A stretch of DNA of 9,972 nucleotides from the NCBI GenBank assembly GCA_017860075.1, contig JAFNAH010000015.1, positions 1-9,972 of the forward strand. The letters run 5' to 3'. Source of the DNA: Acidobacteriota bacterium. Its GTDB lineage: Bacteria; Acidobacteriota; UBA6911. The translations under genes and the position numbers were made by a program. Within the stretch, counting starts at the first letter, position 1, and every line of letters starts with the position of its first letter. The notes beneath the pieces were generated by a model. That model ran no database searches. It was not told the origin of the DNA and saw only the letters and a program-made list of their open reading frames with translations. Positions 1 to 7,964 of the stretch are shown here, in pieces.

Positions 1-113
1 TTCCCCTCCGGTTTCTGATGCCTGCGGTAGTGCGTCCAGGCCAGCACGAGACCCGCAAACGAGAACAGGTACATCACCGACATGCCGATGACCACCCAGA
101 GACCGTCACTCAT
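1..113 (-). CDS. Small single-helix membrane protein, third gene of the symporter operon (partial, 3' end outside window)
   Basis: Only the first 37 codons are inside the window; the reading frame is open to the edge. The visible peptide begins MSDGLWVVIGMSVMYLFSF and has one hydrophobic helix (about residues 5-26), followed by a basic stretch (HYRRHQK), as expected for a helix whose following end faces the cytoplasm. The start is well supported: its ATG (113-111) overlaps the TGA of the 98-aa gene upstream in an ATGA, and a strong Shine-Dalgarno run GGAGGAGG (118-125 on the minus strand) lies just ahead of it, inside the end of that gene. The overlap implies translational coupling. I do not recognise a named family. 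By context it is a small partner, or an assembly or stability factor, of the neighbouring SSS transporter; this is inference from position only. Confidence 0.72.
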   Translation of the reverse strand, partial: MSDGLWVVIGMSVMYLFSFAGLVLAWTHYRRHQKPEG

Positions 114-406
114 TTGTCCTCCTCCCATCTCTGGATCTTTTCGAGTTCTTCCAGGTATTCCCTCTGTTTGTGCTCGTAATCCTCGCTGATCACATCCAGC
201 TTCGGATCAATCACCCAGAACATCACGGCGGTGATGACGATGCCGACTGTGAGCATTATGAATCCCATCGGAAGCAGAAAAAGGCTCATCGCCAGCCCGA
301 AGGTGATTAAAATGAAGCTGAGAGGTGAAAGCACGATCGCGATCCAGTCTTCCTTGGTCCACTCATCCGCCTCGTGAGGAGTCCAGGACCTCTTGATCCA
401 AGCCAT
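110..406 (-). CDS. Small two-helix membrane protein (98 aa) of the SSS symporter operon
   Basis: A complete 98-residue protein. The N-terminus is short, polar and tryptophan-rich (residues 1-21, with WTPHEADEWTKEDW). Two hydrophobic helices follow (about 22-44 and 47-66), separated by a tight LLPMG turn. The C-terminal tail (about 70-98) is strongly charged, rich in Glu and Lys, and probably helical or coiled coil. It lies only 3 bp after the symporter stop codon, has a usable AAGGGG ribosome binding site six bases before its ATG, and overlaps the next gene by 4 bp, so it belongs to the symporter transcript. Some SSS carriers, such as acetate permease ActP with the DUF485 protein YjcH, are co-encoded with a small two-helix membrane protein. 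The arrangement is similar here, but I cannot claim that this sequence belongs to DUF485. No enzymatic motif is visible. Confidence 0.82.
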   Translation of the reverse strand: MAWIKRSWTPHEADEWTKEDWIAIVLSPLSFILITFGLAMSLFLLPMGFIMLTVGIVITAVMFWVIDPKLDVISEDYEHKQREYLEELEKIQRWEEDK

Positions 407-409
407 GAC

Positions 410-2029
410 TTACCCCTTTCTGCTGTTCTGCTCAGCCTTGAGCTCGATCTCGTGTACTTTTGCCAGCAGACCCCGGCGCTCCGCCTCGCGCCTGACTGGT
501 CCCCAGAAGCCGATGGGTCTGGTCTGCACATAGACCTTGACCAGCCTGTCCATGTCATCCGGCCTGGTCAGGAATGTCACGGGAATGTATACGCAGGCCA
601 CTAGCGCCATCAGCAGCCAGAACTGCTCGAAATCCTTCAACTCCGGCAGCAGGCCGAACGCGGGCAGAACCCATACGACAAGCCAGCAGGTGCCCAGGTT
701 GGCGATCCAGGCGGAGAGGTAAGCCCAGCCGTTGAACCGCCACCAGATTACCTGCAGGATGTTGGGGAGCCAGGTGCCTGCGATCATCAGCCATAAGGCG
801 AAAAACAGCCACTTGGTCACGTTTTCGCCGACCATCAGGCCGAAGAAGAACGACCCGAGCATGATGACCACGGTCATCACGCGCCCGACCCGGATAACCT
901 GCTTTTCCGTGGCACCCGGATTGATGTAGTGGTGATACAGGTCCCGCGTCGCATACATCGAGCCGAGATTCAGGATGCCGGAAACGGTGGAGAAGTGAAT
1001 CGCCAGGATACCTGCAAAGAAGAATCCCACCAGGCCGGAGGGAAGGTACTCGAATCCCATCCGGAACCAGGCCAGCTGATACTCCGATTCCCTGGTCATC
1101 CCGGGATGAATTACGAAGAACGCCAGGACTGCGATGGCCCAAATCGAGTTCCGGACGATGATCGCGGCCGCACCCCACCACATGCTGTATGCGGCGGCCT
1201 TCACGGTTCTGGCAGACTGAATGCGTTGTGCCTCGACGAACCAGTCGAAATGGGTCGCCATGCCGAAGCCGCCCAGGAAGGGGACGGCAATCATGGTGAT
1301 CAACCAGAGCAACGGGTAGTCCCCGGACACGAATCCGGTTGTCCGGAAGGGATTGAGCATTTCGGCATTGCCCATGGCGCGGATCTTGTCGACGATCGCG
1401 CCCGGACTGCCGACGGCCATCACCGCCCAGATGCTGACGATGATGCAGGTCAGGAACATGGTGATCCCTTGCTGCACGTCGGCGATGATGACCCCCCAGA
1501 AGCCGGAGGTCATGGCATAGATGCAGCACACGATGGAGAAAAGGACCAGGCCCCACCAGATCGGCCAATTGAACGCCCAGTGGCAGACGTTGCCCATGGC
1601 AATCCCGACCCAGCCGGCGCAGAACATGTTGAACGCCACCTGCCAGCCGGCGATCCATCCGCGCATGAGTTCACCCGGGAGTCCGCTGAAGCGCAGTGTC
1701 TGCCACTCGGCCTGCGTGCCGGCCAGCGACCTGCGGAATATCCGGGTGGAAACCCAGGCGCTTATGGCACACCAGCCGGCGAAGAGAGAGCCCCAGATGC
1801 CGTAGAGACCCTTCTGATAGACGAAACCCGAGAACCACATCGGTGTGTCGGTCGCGGTGTGCGTGGCGAAGTTCGAGGTGGCGGGGAGCCACCAGGGCAA
1901 GCCGCGCCCGGCGAGGAAGAAATCCGCCCCGGAGCGTTTGCCCAGTCGGTAAAACAGGACCCCGGTCGCAAGCGTGAGCGCAATGTAGACGATCACCCAG
2001 AAGTAGTCGAGCCCGGTGAAATGAACCAT
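410..2029 (-). CDS. Sodium:solute symporter, SSS family (539 aa), substrate unknown
   Basis: A 539-residue, very hydrophobic inner-membrane protein with about 12-14 predicted helices, the size and layout of the solute:sodium symporter family (LeuT fold). Family hallmarks are visible. Residues 37-62 carry the FFLAGRGLPWWLP signature leading into TM1/TM2, with the small-residue/Thr-rich segment NFATHTATDTP. Residues 340-365 (GILAIHFSTVSGILNLGS, then ATRDLYHHY) match the conserved AALMSTxSS...TRDLY segment of TM8, whose Ser/Thr residues bind the coupling Na+. The substrate cannot be read from the sequence; carboxylates, sugars, amino acids or osmolytes are all transported by relatives. The start at 2029 has a good AGGAG (2037-2041, minus strand) seven bases upstream. 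It is the first gene of an operon with two small membrane proteins and is divergent from a CoA-transferase gene, which makes a short-chain carboxylate a reasonable but unproven guess. Confidence 0.93.
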   Translation of the reverse strand: MVHFTGLDYFWVIVYIALTLATGVLFYRLGKRSGADFFLAGRGLPWWLPATSNFATHTATDTPMWFSGFVYQKGLYGIWGSLFAGWCAISAWVSTRIFRRSLAGTQAEWQTLRFSGLPGELMRGWIAGWQVAFNMFCAGWVGIAMGNVCHWAFNWPIWWGLVLFSIVCCIYAMTSGFWGVIIADVQQGITMFLTCIIVSIWAVMAVGSPGAIVDKIRAMGNAEMLNPFRTTGFVSGDYPLLWLITMIAVPFLGGFGMATHFDWFVEAQRIQSARTVKAAAYSMWWGAAAIIVRNSIWAIAVLAFFVIHPGMTRESEYQLAWFRMGFEYLPSGLVGFFFAGILAIHFSTVSGILNLGSMYATRDLYHHYINPGATEKQVIRVGRVMTVVIMLGSFFFGLMVGENVTKWLFFALWLMIAGTWLPNILQVIWWRFNGWAYLSAWIANLGTCWLVVWVLPAFGLLPELKDFEQFWLLMALVACVYIPVTFLTRPDDMDRLVKVYVQTRPIGFWGPVRREAERRGLLAKVHEIELKAEQNSRKG

Positions 2030-2221
2030 TCGGCAGCTCCTGTCTATGGCGGGGATTTATAACACGAGAACGAGATCGGTTAGGATTAATTCATGTTGCC
2101 TCTCGTAGTGCCCTGAACCTTATTTTGGGGTTGCTTTCGCGGGACTGCTCAACCATGATTTTACGTCGCCATCCTTGTTAATTTTTTCACCGGTCCTCGC
2201 GGCTGGACAGGAGTCATGATC
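2030..2221. promoter_or_regulatory. Divergent promoter region between symporter operon and CoA-transferase gene
   Basis: This 192-bp non-coding stretch separates two divergent starts and is visibly richer in A+T than the genes beside it, so it must hold promoters for both. On the plus strand, TTGCTT (2131-2136) and CATGAT (2154-2159) are 17 bp apart and form a weak sigma70-type candidate. The same segment is flanked by a short inverted pair, GGTTG (2129-2133) and CAACC (2150-2154), 21 bp apart centre to centre, which could be an operator half-site pair. On the minus strand a TTATAA-like -10 lies near 2056-2062 without a convincing -35. Ribosome binding sites lie at 2037-2041 (minus) and 2209-2213 (plus). 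The region is certain to be regulatory by position; the individual boxes are weak. Confidence 0.5.
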
Positions 2222-3754
2222 ATGGCAACGCTAAATGATCGCGTTGAGTGCAAGGAATATTTGAACAGGGTTGTGCCGGTAGAGGAGGCTGTGAAGCATG
2301 TCACCGATCGGTGCAACATAGCCATCAGCGGATTCACCAAGTCCGGTGAACCGAAGCGCTTCTTCCAGGCACTCGCCAAGTACCTGGCGGAGAACGCGCC
2401 GAAAACCAAGATCAACCTCTTCAGCGGCGCCTCGCTTTCCGACGAAGTGGAGAATCCGATCGCCCCGTTCATCGGCAAGCGCGGGCCCTATATGTCCTCC
2501 TCAGCCTCGAGGAAGAGGATCCTTGCCGGGGAGATGGAATTCACCGACGTGCACCTGTCGATGTTCGCGCGGAACCTGATGTACGGCTTCTACGGCGACA
2601 TCGGTCTGGCCGTGATTGAGGTCTCCCGGATACGGCCGGACGGCAGCGTGATTCTCTCCTCTTCCGTGGGAATCTCGGCAGAAGCTCTCAGCATGGCCAA
2701 GAAGATCATCCTCGAGGTAAACACGGCAATCCCGGACTACACCGGCTTCCATGACATCGTACTCCCGTCCGTGCATCCGAAGGTCCACTGGCCTATTCCT
2801 ATCATCAACGTGAACGATCGCGTCGGTACGCCATACGTCGAGATTGACAAGAACAAAGTCGTCGCGATCGTGGAATCAAACACGCCTGACTATCCTGTCG
2901 CCTTCAAGGCCACCGAGGAAATCGACCGCAAGATCGCGGAGAACGTCATCGATTTCCTTCTGCACTGCCAGAAGTGGTACAGCTGGGGCAAGCGCCTGCC
3001 TCCGATCCAGTCCGGCGTGGGCAACGTCGCAAACGCGATCGTAGGCGAACTCTACAAGTCGCCGTTCCAAAAGATCCGGTTCTGGACGGAGGTCTTCCAG
3101 GACGGGATGATGCGCTACGTTGAAGACGAGGAGAAGTTCAGCAGCGCGTCGGCAACTGCGATCTCGTTCTCCACCGCAGCACGGGCGGAATTCGAGCGTC
3201 TCTTCTCGCGCTGCAGGGACAAGCTGGTCCTTCGTCCTATGTGGATCTCCAACTGCGCGGAGGTCATCACGCGGCTTTACGTAATCGCGATGAATACGCC
3301 CATCGAGGTGGACATCTACGGGCACGTCAACTCGACCCATGTGGACGGCTCGCGGCTTGTCAACGGGCTGGGCGGAAGTGGTGATTTCTTCCGCAACGCA
3401 TATATCAGCGTGGTGCACACTCCTTCGATCCGCCGCCTGAAGGACGGCAGGACCGTGAGCTGTGTGATGCCCTACGTGCGCCACATCGATCACACGGAGC
3501 ACGACATCAAGTGCGTCGTCACCGAGCAGGGGTACGCGCTCAATACTTCCATCAAGTCGCCGAGGCGCCGCGCCGAGGACATCATCGAGAAGTGCGCCCA
3601 CCCGTACTTCCGCGAGATTCTTCATGAGTACCTCAAGATGGCGGGAACCGGCGACGAGCCGCGCACGACGGATATGACGTCGCTGCAGTCCTGGTGGAAG
3701 GACTACGATGACGCCTGCGGGTCTTTCCCTGCCAAGCCGGCACCGGTTGCCTGA
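2222..3754 (+). CDS. Acetyl-CoA hydrolase/transferase family protein (succinyl-CoA:acetate CoA-transferase type)
   Basis: This cytoplasmic class I CoA-transferase swaps CoA between an acyl-CoA and a free carboxylate through a glutamyl-CoA thioester. In its best studied relatives (AarC, Cat1, yeast Ach1) the pair is succinyl-CoA and acetate. Visible family marks, numbered from the chosen start, are GFTKSGEPK (37-45) in the N-terminal domain, QSGVGNVANAI (263-273), the catalytic segment WTEVFQDG (288-295) with the presumed nucleophile Glu290, NSTHVDGSRLVNGLGGSGDF (370-389), and HIDHTEHD...VTEQGYA (421-439). The length of 510 aa is right for this subfamily and too long for the ~430-aa butyrate/4-hydroxybutyrate types. 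An ATG also occurs at 2216, but AGGAG (2209-2213) is only 2 bases before it and 8 bases before the ATG at 2222, so I prefer 2222. It is transcribed divergently from the symporter operon. The exact acyl donor and acceptor cannot be told from sequence. Confidence 0.93.
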   Translation: MATLNDRVECKEYLNRVVPVEEAVKHVTDRCNIAISGFTKSGEPKRFFQALAKYLAENAPKTKINLFSGASLSDEVENPIAPFIGKRGPYMSSSASRKRILAGEMEFTDVHLSMFARNLMYGFYGDIGLAVIEVSRIRPDGSVILSSSVGISAEALSMAKKIILEVNTAIPDYTGFHDIVLPSVHPKVHWPIPIINVNDRVGTPYVEIDKNKVVAIVESNTPDYPVAFKATEEIDRKIAENVIDFLLHCQKWYSWGKRLPPIQSGVGNVANAIVGELYKSPFQKIRFWTEVFQDGMMRYVEDEEKFSSASATAISFSTAARAEFERLFSRCRDKLVLRPMWISNCAEVITRLYVIAMNTPIEVDIYGHVNSTHVDGSRLVNGLGGSGDFFRNAYISVVHTPSIRRLKDGRTVSCVMPYVRHIDHTEHDIKCVVTEQGYALNTSIKSPRRRAEDIIEKCAHPYFREILHEYLKMAGTGDEPRTTDMTSLQSWWKDYDDACGSFPAKPAPVA

Positions 3755-3780
3755 AGGCACCTGCCTGGTCGCACGCTCAA

Positions 3781-3818
3781 GCTTCGAGGGGGCGGATTGG
3801 ACATCCGCCCCCCGAAAA
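3781..3818 (+). terminator. GC-rich hairpin, probable terminator of the CoA-transferase gene (no U-tract)
   Basis: A perfect 10-bp stem, GGGGGCGGAT (3788-3797) against ATCCGCCCCC (3803-3812), encloses a 5-base loop. With one bulged A (3787) the stem extends by TTCG (3783-3786) pairing with CGAA (3813-3816). It lies 33 bp after the CoA-transferase stop and about 100 bp before trmFO, the expected place for a terminator. The plus strand continues with AAAACC instead of a T-run, so it is not a canonical intrinsic terminator. It may work as a U-less hairpin, as a 3'-end stabiliser, or together with Rho. Confidence 0.5.
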
Positions 3819-3891
3819 CCAGGCCCTCTCTCCCTGACGTTCTCCCACAGTTCTCGAAGCGAAATAACGCACGGCCCGCAGGGTGATCCGT

Positions 3892-3897
3892 TAGAAT
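3892..3897 (+). promoter_or_regulatory. Candidate -10 box for trmFO-xerC
   Basis: TAGAAT matches five of six positions of the sigma70 -10 consensus and lies 18 bp before the trmFO ATG, which would give a very short leader. No good -35 hexamer is present at the usual 16-18 bp distance (GCACGG stands at 17 bp), so this is a weak call supported mainly by its position after the hairpin at 3781-3818. Confidence 0.3.
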
Positions 3898-3915
3898 CAA
3901 CCGTGGAACCCAGAA

Positions 3916-5265
3916 ATGACGCGCGAGCGGGGAATCACCATCATCGGGGGCGGGCTTGCAGGCTGTGAAGCGGCCTGGCAGGCGGCGCGCCGGGGCATCG
4001 GCGTCGTTCTCTTCGAAATGCGTCCCGTGGTGCCCACCGGCGCCCATGAAACCGACAGGCTGGCCGAGCTGGTCTGCAGCAACTCCCTGAAATCGGACGC
4101 GCCCGGAACCGCGTCCCACCTGCTAAAGGAAGAGCTTCGCCGGCTGGGCAGCCTGGCGATCCGCATTGCCGACGAGGTCCGCGTCCCGGCCGGACACGCT
4201 CTCGCGGTCGACCGCAACAGGTTCGCTGAAAGGGTGACGGAGGAGATCCTGCGCGAGCCGCTCATCCGGCTCGTACGCGAAGAGGTCCGGGAACTGCCGG
4301 AACAAGGCATCCGCGTCGTTGCCACCGGGCCGCTGACCTCGGAATCGATGTGCCGTTCGATCGCCGGGTTCGCGGGTACGGCGAACCTTTACTTCTATGA
4401 CGCGATATCACCGATCGTGGACGCAGGCACACTCGACCGTTCCAGGGTCTTCCGGGCATCCCGGTACGGTAAGGGGGGAGAGGACTACCTGAACGCACCG
4501 ATGACGGCCGGGGAGTACGACGCTTTCTATGCCGCGTTGATCTGCGCAGAATCGGTTCCCCTGCACAAGTTCGAGAGTGCAGTCTATTTTGAGGGCTGCC
4601 TGCCCATCGAGGAGCTGGCCCGGCGCGGGAAAGACACGCTGCGGTTCGGCCCGATGAAGCCCGTCGGCCTGCATGACCCGCTGACGGGACGCCGGCCGTA
4701 TGCAGCCGTTCAGCTGCGGCGGGAGACCCTGATGGCCGACAGCTACAACCTCGTCGGGTTCCAGAACCACTTGCGCTTCCCGGAGCAGAGGCGCGTCTTC
4801 CGGCTGGTCCCCGGGCTCGAGGCGGTCGAGTTCCTGCGCTTCGGGCAGATTCATCGCAACACCTACATTCAAAGCCCGGCGATCCTCAGCCCGACACTGC
4901 AGGCAAGGAAGGATCCGGCGCTCTTTTTCGCCGGACAGCTCTGCGGTGTGGAAGGGTACGTCGAATCCGCCGCAACGGGCCTCCTCGCAGGCCTGAACGC
5001 GAGCCGTGTGGCGCTGGGACTCGCGCCCGTCGTGCCGCCGATATCGACCGCATGCGGGAGCCTGACTCACTACATCTCGCACGCGGAGCCGCGGCACTTT
5101 CAACCCGCCAACATCAGCTTCGGCCTGTTGCCCGAGGCCCCGGACGAGCTGAAGCGGCGCGTCCGCGATCGGCAGGAACGGCACCGCATCCAGGTAGCTG
5201 AAGCGCTCACGACGATGGAAGAGTGGATCGCGTCGCTCGTCCCGGCAGTCGAAAGGGTCCGATAG
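3916..5265 (+). CDS. trmFO: Methylenetetrahydrofolate--tRNA-(uracil-5-)-methyltransferase TrmFO
   Basis: TrmFO methylates uridine 54 in the T-loop of tRNA to ribothymidine, using 5,10-methylenetetrahydrofolate as carbon donor and FAD/NAD(P)H as reductant. The 449-aa protein is full length (family about 430-470). It starts with the FAD-binding Rossmann motif ITIIGGGLAGCEAAW (7-21), followed by the family signature ETDRLAELVCSNSLKSD (45-61). Cys54 and Cys228 (in YFEGCLPIEELA) correspond to the two cysteines known to be functionally important in the Bacillus and Thermus enzymes. A second FAD contact, GQLCGVEGYVESAATG (340-355), and the C-terminal NISFGLLPE (399-407) are also typical. The ribosome binding site is weak (GTGGAA 3903-3908), but the N-terminus fits the family. 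It is followed after 11 bp by xerC, a pairing seen in many bacteria. The folate donor links it functionally to glyA at the right end of the window, which makes methylene-THF. Confidence 0.97.
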   Translation: MTRERGITIIGGGLAGCEAAWQAARRGIGVVLFEMRPVVPTGAHETDRLAELVCSNSLKSDAPGTASHLLKEELRRLGSLAIRIADEVRVPAGHALAVDRNRFAERVTEEILREPLIRLVREEVRELPEQGIRVVATGPLTSESMCRSIAGFAGTANLYFYDAISPIVDAGTLDRSRVFRASRYGKGGEDYLNAPMTAGEYDAFYAALICAESVPLHKFESAVYFEGCLPIEELARRGKDTLRFGPMKPVGLHDPLTGRRPYAAVQLRRETLMADSYNLVGFQNHLRFPEQRRVFRLVPGLEAVEFLRFGQIHRNTYIQSPAILSPTLQARKDPALFFAGQLCGVEGYVESAATGLLAGLNASRVALGLAPVVPPISTACGSLTHYISHAEPRHFQPANISFGLLPEAPDELKRRVRDRQERHRIQVAEALTTMEEWIASLVPAVERVR

Positions 5266-5276
5266 AGGATGGAACC

Positions 5277-6224
5277 GTGAATGCCACGCTGGCGGAGTGG
5301 ATCGACAGGTACCTGGCCTATCTCCGGTACCAGCGAAATGCCTCGGAGCATACACTTCGTAACTACGCTTCCGACCTGCACCAGTTTCTTCATCACCTGA
5401 CTCACACGCCGGAAGGTGCCGATCGCCCGGAACCGGCACTGGAACAGATCGACAACCTGACAATCCGCGAGTTTCTTGGCAGGCTGCACCAGCGGGGGAA
5501 CAAGAAATCCTCGACGGCGCGGCGTCTGGCGGCCATTCGCTCGTTCCTCAAGTTTCTATCGGTGGAGGGCGCGGTCGCCTCGAATTCCGCCAAACTGGTG
5601 GCGTCGCCGCGCCAGGAAAAGCGGCTGCCGGATTTCCTCGCGCTCGACGCGGTTGCCGCCCTCGTGGAAGCTCCGGACACATCCACTGCTGCGGGCAAAC
5701 GCGACCGCGCGATGCTCGAACTTCTCTACGGCACGGGGATAAGGGCCAGCGAACTGGTCGGGCTGGACCTCGGCGACGTGGATCTGCAGGAGCAACTGGT
5801 CAGGGTGATGGGAAAGGGCCGGAAGGAGCGGATCGTGCCGTTCGGCCGGAAAGCCGGCGAAGCGGTCGCCGATTACCTCCAGGCACGGGGCGAGCTCGCC
5901 GGGTGCGAGTTGCGGAAATCAGCCGGGGAGGCAGTGTTTCTGAACGTCCGCGGCGGGAGGCTGACGGCCCGAAGCCTGGGAAACATCGTGAACAAGCACG
6001 TCAGTCGGCTGGCTCAGCGAATGAGGGTCCACCCCCACACGCTGCGTCACACGTTCGCGACGCACATGCTCAATGCCGGCGCGGACCTCCGTTCCATACA
6101 GGAGATGCTCGGTCACGAAAGCCTTTCCACCACGCAGAAGTACACGCACGTGTCCATTGAGCAACTCGTGCGCGTCTATCAATCGGCTCACCCGCGGGGG
6201 AAAAAGCTCCCTCAGCCGAAGTAG
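5277..6224 (+). CDS. xerC: Tyrosine recombinase XerC (GTG start)
   Basis: This site-specific recombinase resolves chromosome dimers at the dif site, normally with XerD, and FtsK activates it at the septum. Numbered from the GTG at 5277 (315 aa), an N-terminal SAM-like core-binding domain spans about 1-95 and the catalytic domain about 115-310. All catalytic residues are visible: Arg156 (YGTGIRASELVGL), Lys180 (MGKGRKERIVPFG), His254 and Arg257 (HPHTLRHTFATHML), His280 (LGHESLSTTQKYTH) and nucleophile Tyr289. The C-terminal VYQSAHPRG resembles XerC more than XerD. The frame is open upstream to 5223, inside trmFO, but the GTG at 5277 has AGAGG (5264-5268) eight bases upstream and gives the usual XerC length, so I choose it. 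It lies 11 bp after trmFO and is probably co-transcribed. A XerD or a general Xer role cannot be excluded without the genome's other copies. Confidence 0.93.
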   Translation: MNATLAEWIDRYLAYLRYQRNASEHTLRNYASDLHQFLHHLTHTPEGADRPEPALEQIDNLTIREFLGRLHQRGNKKSSTARRLAAIRSFLKFLSVEGAVASNSAKLVASPRQEKRLPDFLALDAVAALVEAPDTSTAAGKRDRAMLELLYGTGIRASELVGLDLGDVDLQEQLVRVMGKGRKERIVPFGRKAGEAVADYLQARGELAGCELRKSAGEAVFLNVRGGRLTARSLGNIVNKHVSRLAQRMRVHPHTLRHTFATHMLNAGADLRSIQEMLGHESLSTTQKYTHVSIEQLVRVYQSAHPRGKKLPQPK

Positions 6225-6245
6225 GCTGCGGCGGGGCTCCGTTGA

Positions 6246-7952
6246 TCAGCGGATCCCGCCGGCCTGGAGCCTTTCCCTGACGACGGATGGAACCGTGTTG
6301 ATGTCGATCAGCTCAGTCTGCCTGGTGGCCCGGTTGAAGAGCTCGGCCTGGCCTTTGCTGAGTTTTTCAGCGCCCAGCACGACACGGTAAGGAATACCGA
6401 TCAGGTCCGCATCCTTGAACTTCACGCCGGGCCGCTCCATGCGATCGTCCAGTAGCACGTCGATCCCGGCCGTGCGCAACTCGTCATACAACCGGTCTGC
6501 GGCCGCCTTCACGGCATCCTTGTAGTTCACAGGCGTGATGATGACGGAGAACGGCGCGATGGAGGCGGGCCAGATGATCCCGTCGTCGTCGTGGTAGAGC
6601 TCCACGGCTGAAGACAGGATCCGCTCAATCCCGATCCCGTAACTGCCCATCACGATCGGGACCTGCTTGCCCTCCGCATCGAGCACCACGGCACCCATGC
6701 TCTGCGAGTATTTGGTGCCGAGCTTGAATATGTGACCGACCTCGGCCGCCTTGTAGATCTCCAGCGGCTTGCCGCACTGAACGCAGGACTCGCCTGCCTG
6801 GACCGCTCGCAGATCCGCCCATTCGGCCTTGAAGTGGACGCCGGGCGTCACACCCTGCAGGTGGAAGTCGTCCTTGTTTGCCCCGCAAGTCATGTTGCTG
6901 CGGCCCTGGAGTTCGGGATCCGCCAGGATCGGGAGGTTGCGGACGCCGACCGGGCCCAGGCTGCCTGCATCCGCGCCAAACAGCTCCCTGATCTCCTCGG
7001 GGCGGGCCGGTCGTACCAGCACCGTCCTGGCCGCCGCCATGAGCTTGGCCTCGTTCAGCTGGTGATCTCCGCGCACCAGCAGGAGGCAGGGCTTGTCCGC
7101 GACGATATAGACGAGCGACTTTATCTGGTGGGTGGGCGGCACCTTCAGGAAATCGGCCACCTCGGCGATCGTCTTCTGGCCCGGCGTCGATACCGCGCGC
7201 GGTTCCCCGCTTGACGGCTCATCGGAAATCTTGTCCAGCCGCGATACCGCGCGCTCGAGGTTTGCCGCGTAGCCGCAAGCGCACGACACCACGAAGTCCT
7301 CGCCTGCCTCCGTCCTCACCATGAATTCCTCGGACTGGCTGCCTCCCATCGCGCCGGAACTTGCCTCCACGGCGACAAACTTCAGTCCGCAGCGCGTGAA
7401 GATCCGGCAATAAAGTTGATGGTGGATGTCGTAGCTTCGATCGAGCCCTGCCCGGTCCACATCGAACGAGTAGGAGTCTTTCATTATGAACTGCCGCAAA
7501 CGCAAAAGCCCTGATTTCGGACGCGCTTCATCGCGGAACTTGGTTTGGATCTGGTACCAGATCTGGGGGAGATCCTTGTAGGACCGCACTTCCTTGCGCG
7601 CGATTTCGGTGAAGACTTCCTCATGGGTCATGCCCAGGCACATGTCTCGTCCGAACCGGTCCTTGAGACGGAACATGTTTTCGCCCATGTCTGCCCATCG
7701 TCCCGTTTCCTGCCAGAGGTCGGCGGGGTGCAGTGCCGGCAGGAAGAATTCCTGGGCGCCGGCCTCATCGAACTCGTCTCGTATGATCCTGATGATCTTC
7801 AGGACGGTCCTCTGGCCCAGCGGGAGATAGGAATAGATGCCCGCCGCCAGTTGCCGGACGAAACCGCCTCGGATCAGCAATTGATGTGAACGGAACTCGG
7901 CGTCTGCGGGGTTATCCCGCAGGGTCGGAATGAAACTCCTGGACCAGCGCAT
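6246..7952 (-). CDS. proS: Prolyl-tRNA synthetase, bacterial type with YbaK-like editing insertion
   Basis: The enzyme charges tRNA(Pro) with proline in the cytoplasm and is essential for translation. The 568-aa length and order of parts are those of bacterial type ProRS. Class II motif 1 is around 64-80 ([17 protein letters not shown]). TxE loop residues are at MTHEEVFTE (108-116). Motif 2 is at 138-164 ([14 protein letters not shown], then [10 protein letters not shown]). An inserted deacylase (INS/YbaK-like) domain covers about 230-385, with Lys278 in HQIKSL at the place of the editing lysine and a GSLGPVG loop (330-336). Motif 3 is at 436-450 ([15 protein letters not shown]), and the anticodon-binding domain runs from about 465 to the end. 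Cys224, Cys226, Cys390 and Cys393 flank the insertion and may bind a metal; this is inference. The ATG at 7952 has GGGAG six bases upstream. It converges on xerC with 21 bp between stops and diverges from rpiB across the repeat element. Confidence 0.98.
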   Translation of the reverse strand: MRWSRSFIPTLRDNPADAEFRSHQLLIRGGFVRQLAAGIYSYLPLGQRTVLKIIRIIRDEFDEAGAQEFFLPALHPADLWQETGRWADMGENMFRLKDRFGRDMCLGMTHEEVFTEIARKEVRSYKDLPQIWYQIQTKFRDEARPKSGLLRLRQFIMKDSYSFDVDRAGLDRSYDIHHQLYCRIFTRCGLKFVAVEASSGAMGGSQSEEFMVRTEAGEDFVVSCACGYAANLERAVSRLDKISDEPSSGEPRAVSTPGQKTIAEVADFLKVPPTHQIKSLVYIVADKPCLLLVRGDHQLNEAKLMAAARTVLVRPARPEEIRELFGADAGSLGPVGVRNLPILADPELQGRSNMTCGANKDDFHLQGVTPGVHFKAEWADLRAVQAGESCVQCGKPLEIYKAAEVGHIFKLGTKYSQSMGAVVLDAEGKQVPIVMGSYGIGIERILSSAVELYHDDDGIIWPASIAPFSVIITPVNYKDAVKAAADRLYDELRTAGIDVLLDDRMERPGVKFKDADLIGIPYRVVLGAEKLSKGQAELFNRATRQTELIDINTVPSVVRERLQAGGIR

Positions 7953-7964
7953 GCGTCACTCCCG

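Noticed and set aside
929..2062. Long plus-strand open frame of 377 codons opposite the symporter gene
   Set aside because: It is antisense to an unmistakable SSS protein, its product is low-complexity and rich in Gly, Asp, His and Arg with no domain, and such shadow frames are common in GC-rich genes.
5223..5276. Upstream GTG start for xerC inside trmFO
   Set aside because: It would overlap trmFO by 43 bp without a ribosome binding site; the GTG at 5277 has one and gives a normal N-terminus.
6225..6245. dif-like recombination site near xerC
   Set aside because: No 28-bp sequence resembling paired XerC/XerD binding arms was found here or elsewhere in the window.
6239..6252. Near-palindrome CCGTTGATCAGCGG between xerC and proS stops as a bidirectional terminator
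   Set aside because: It has no loop and no T-run on either side, and it overlaps the proS stop codon; too weak to call.
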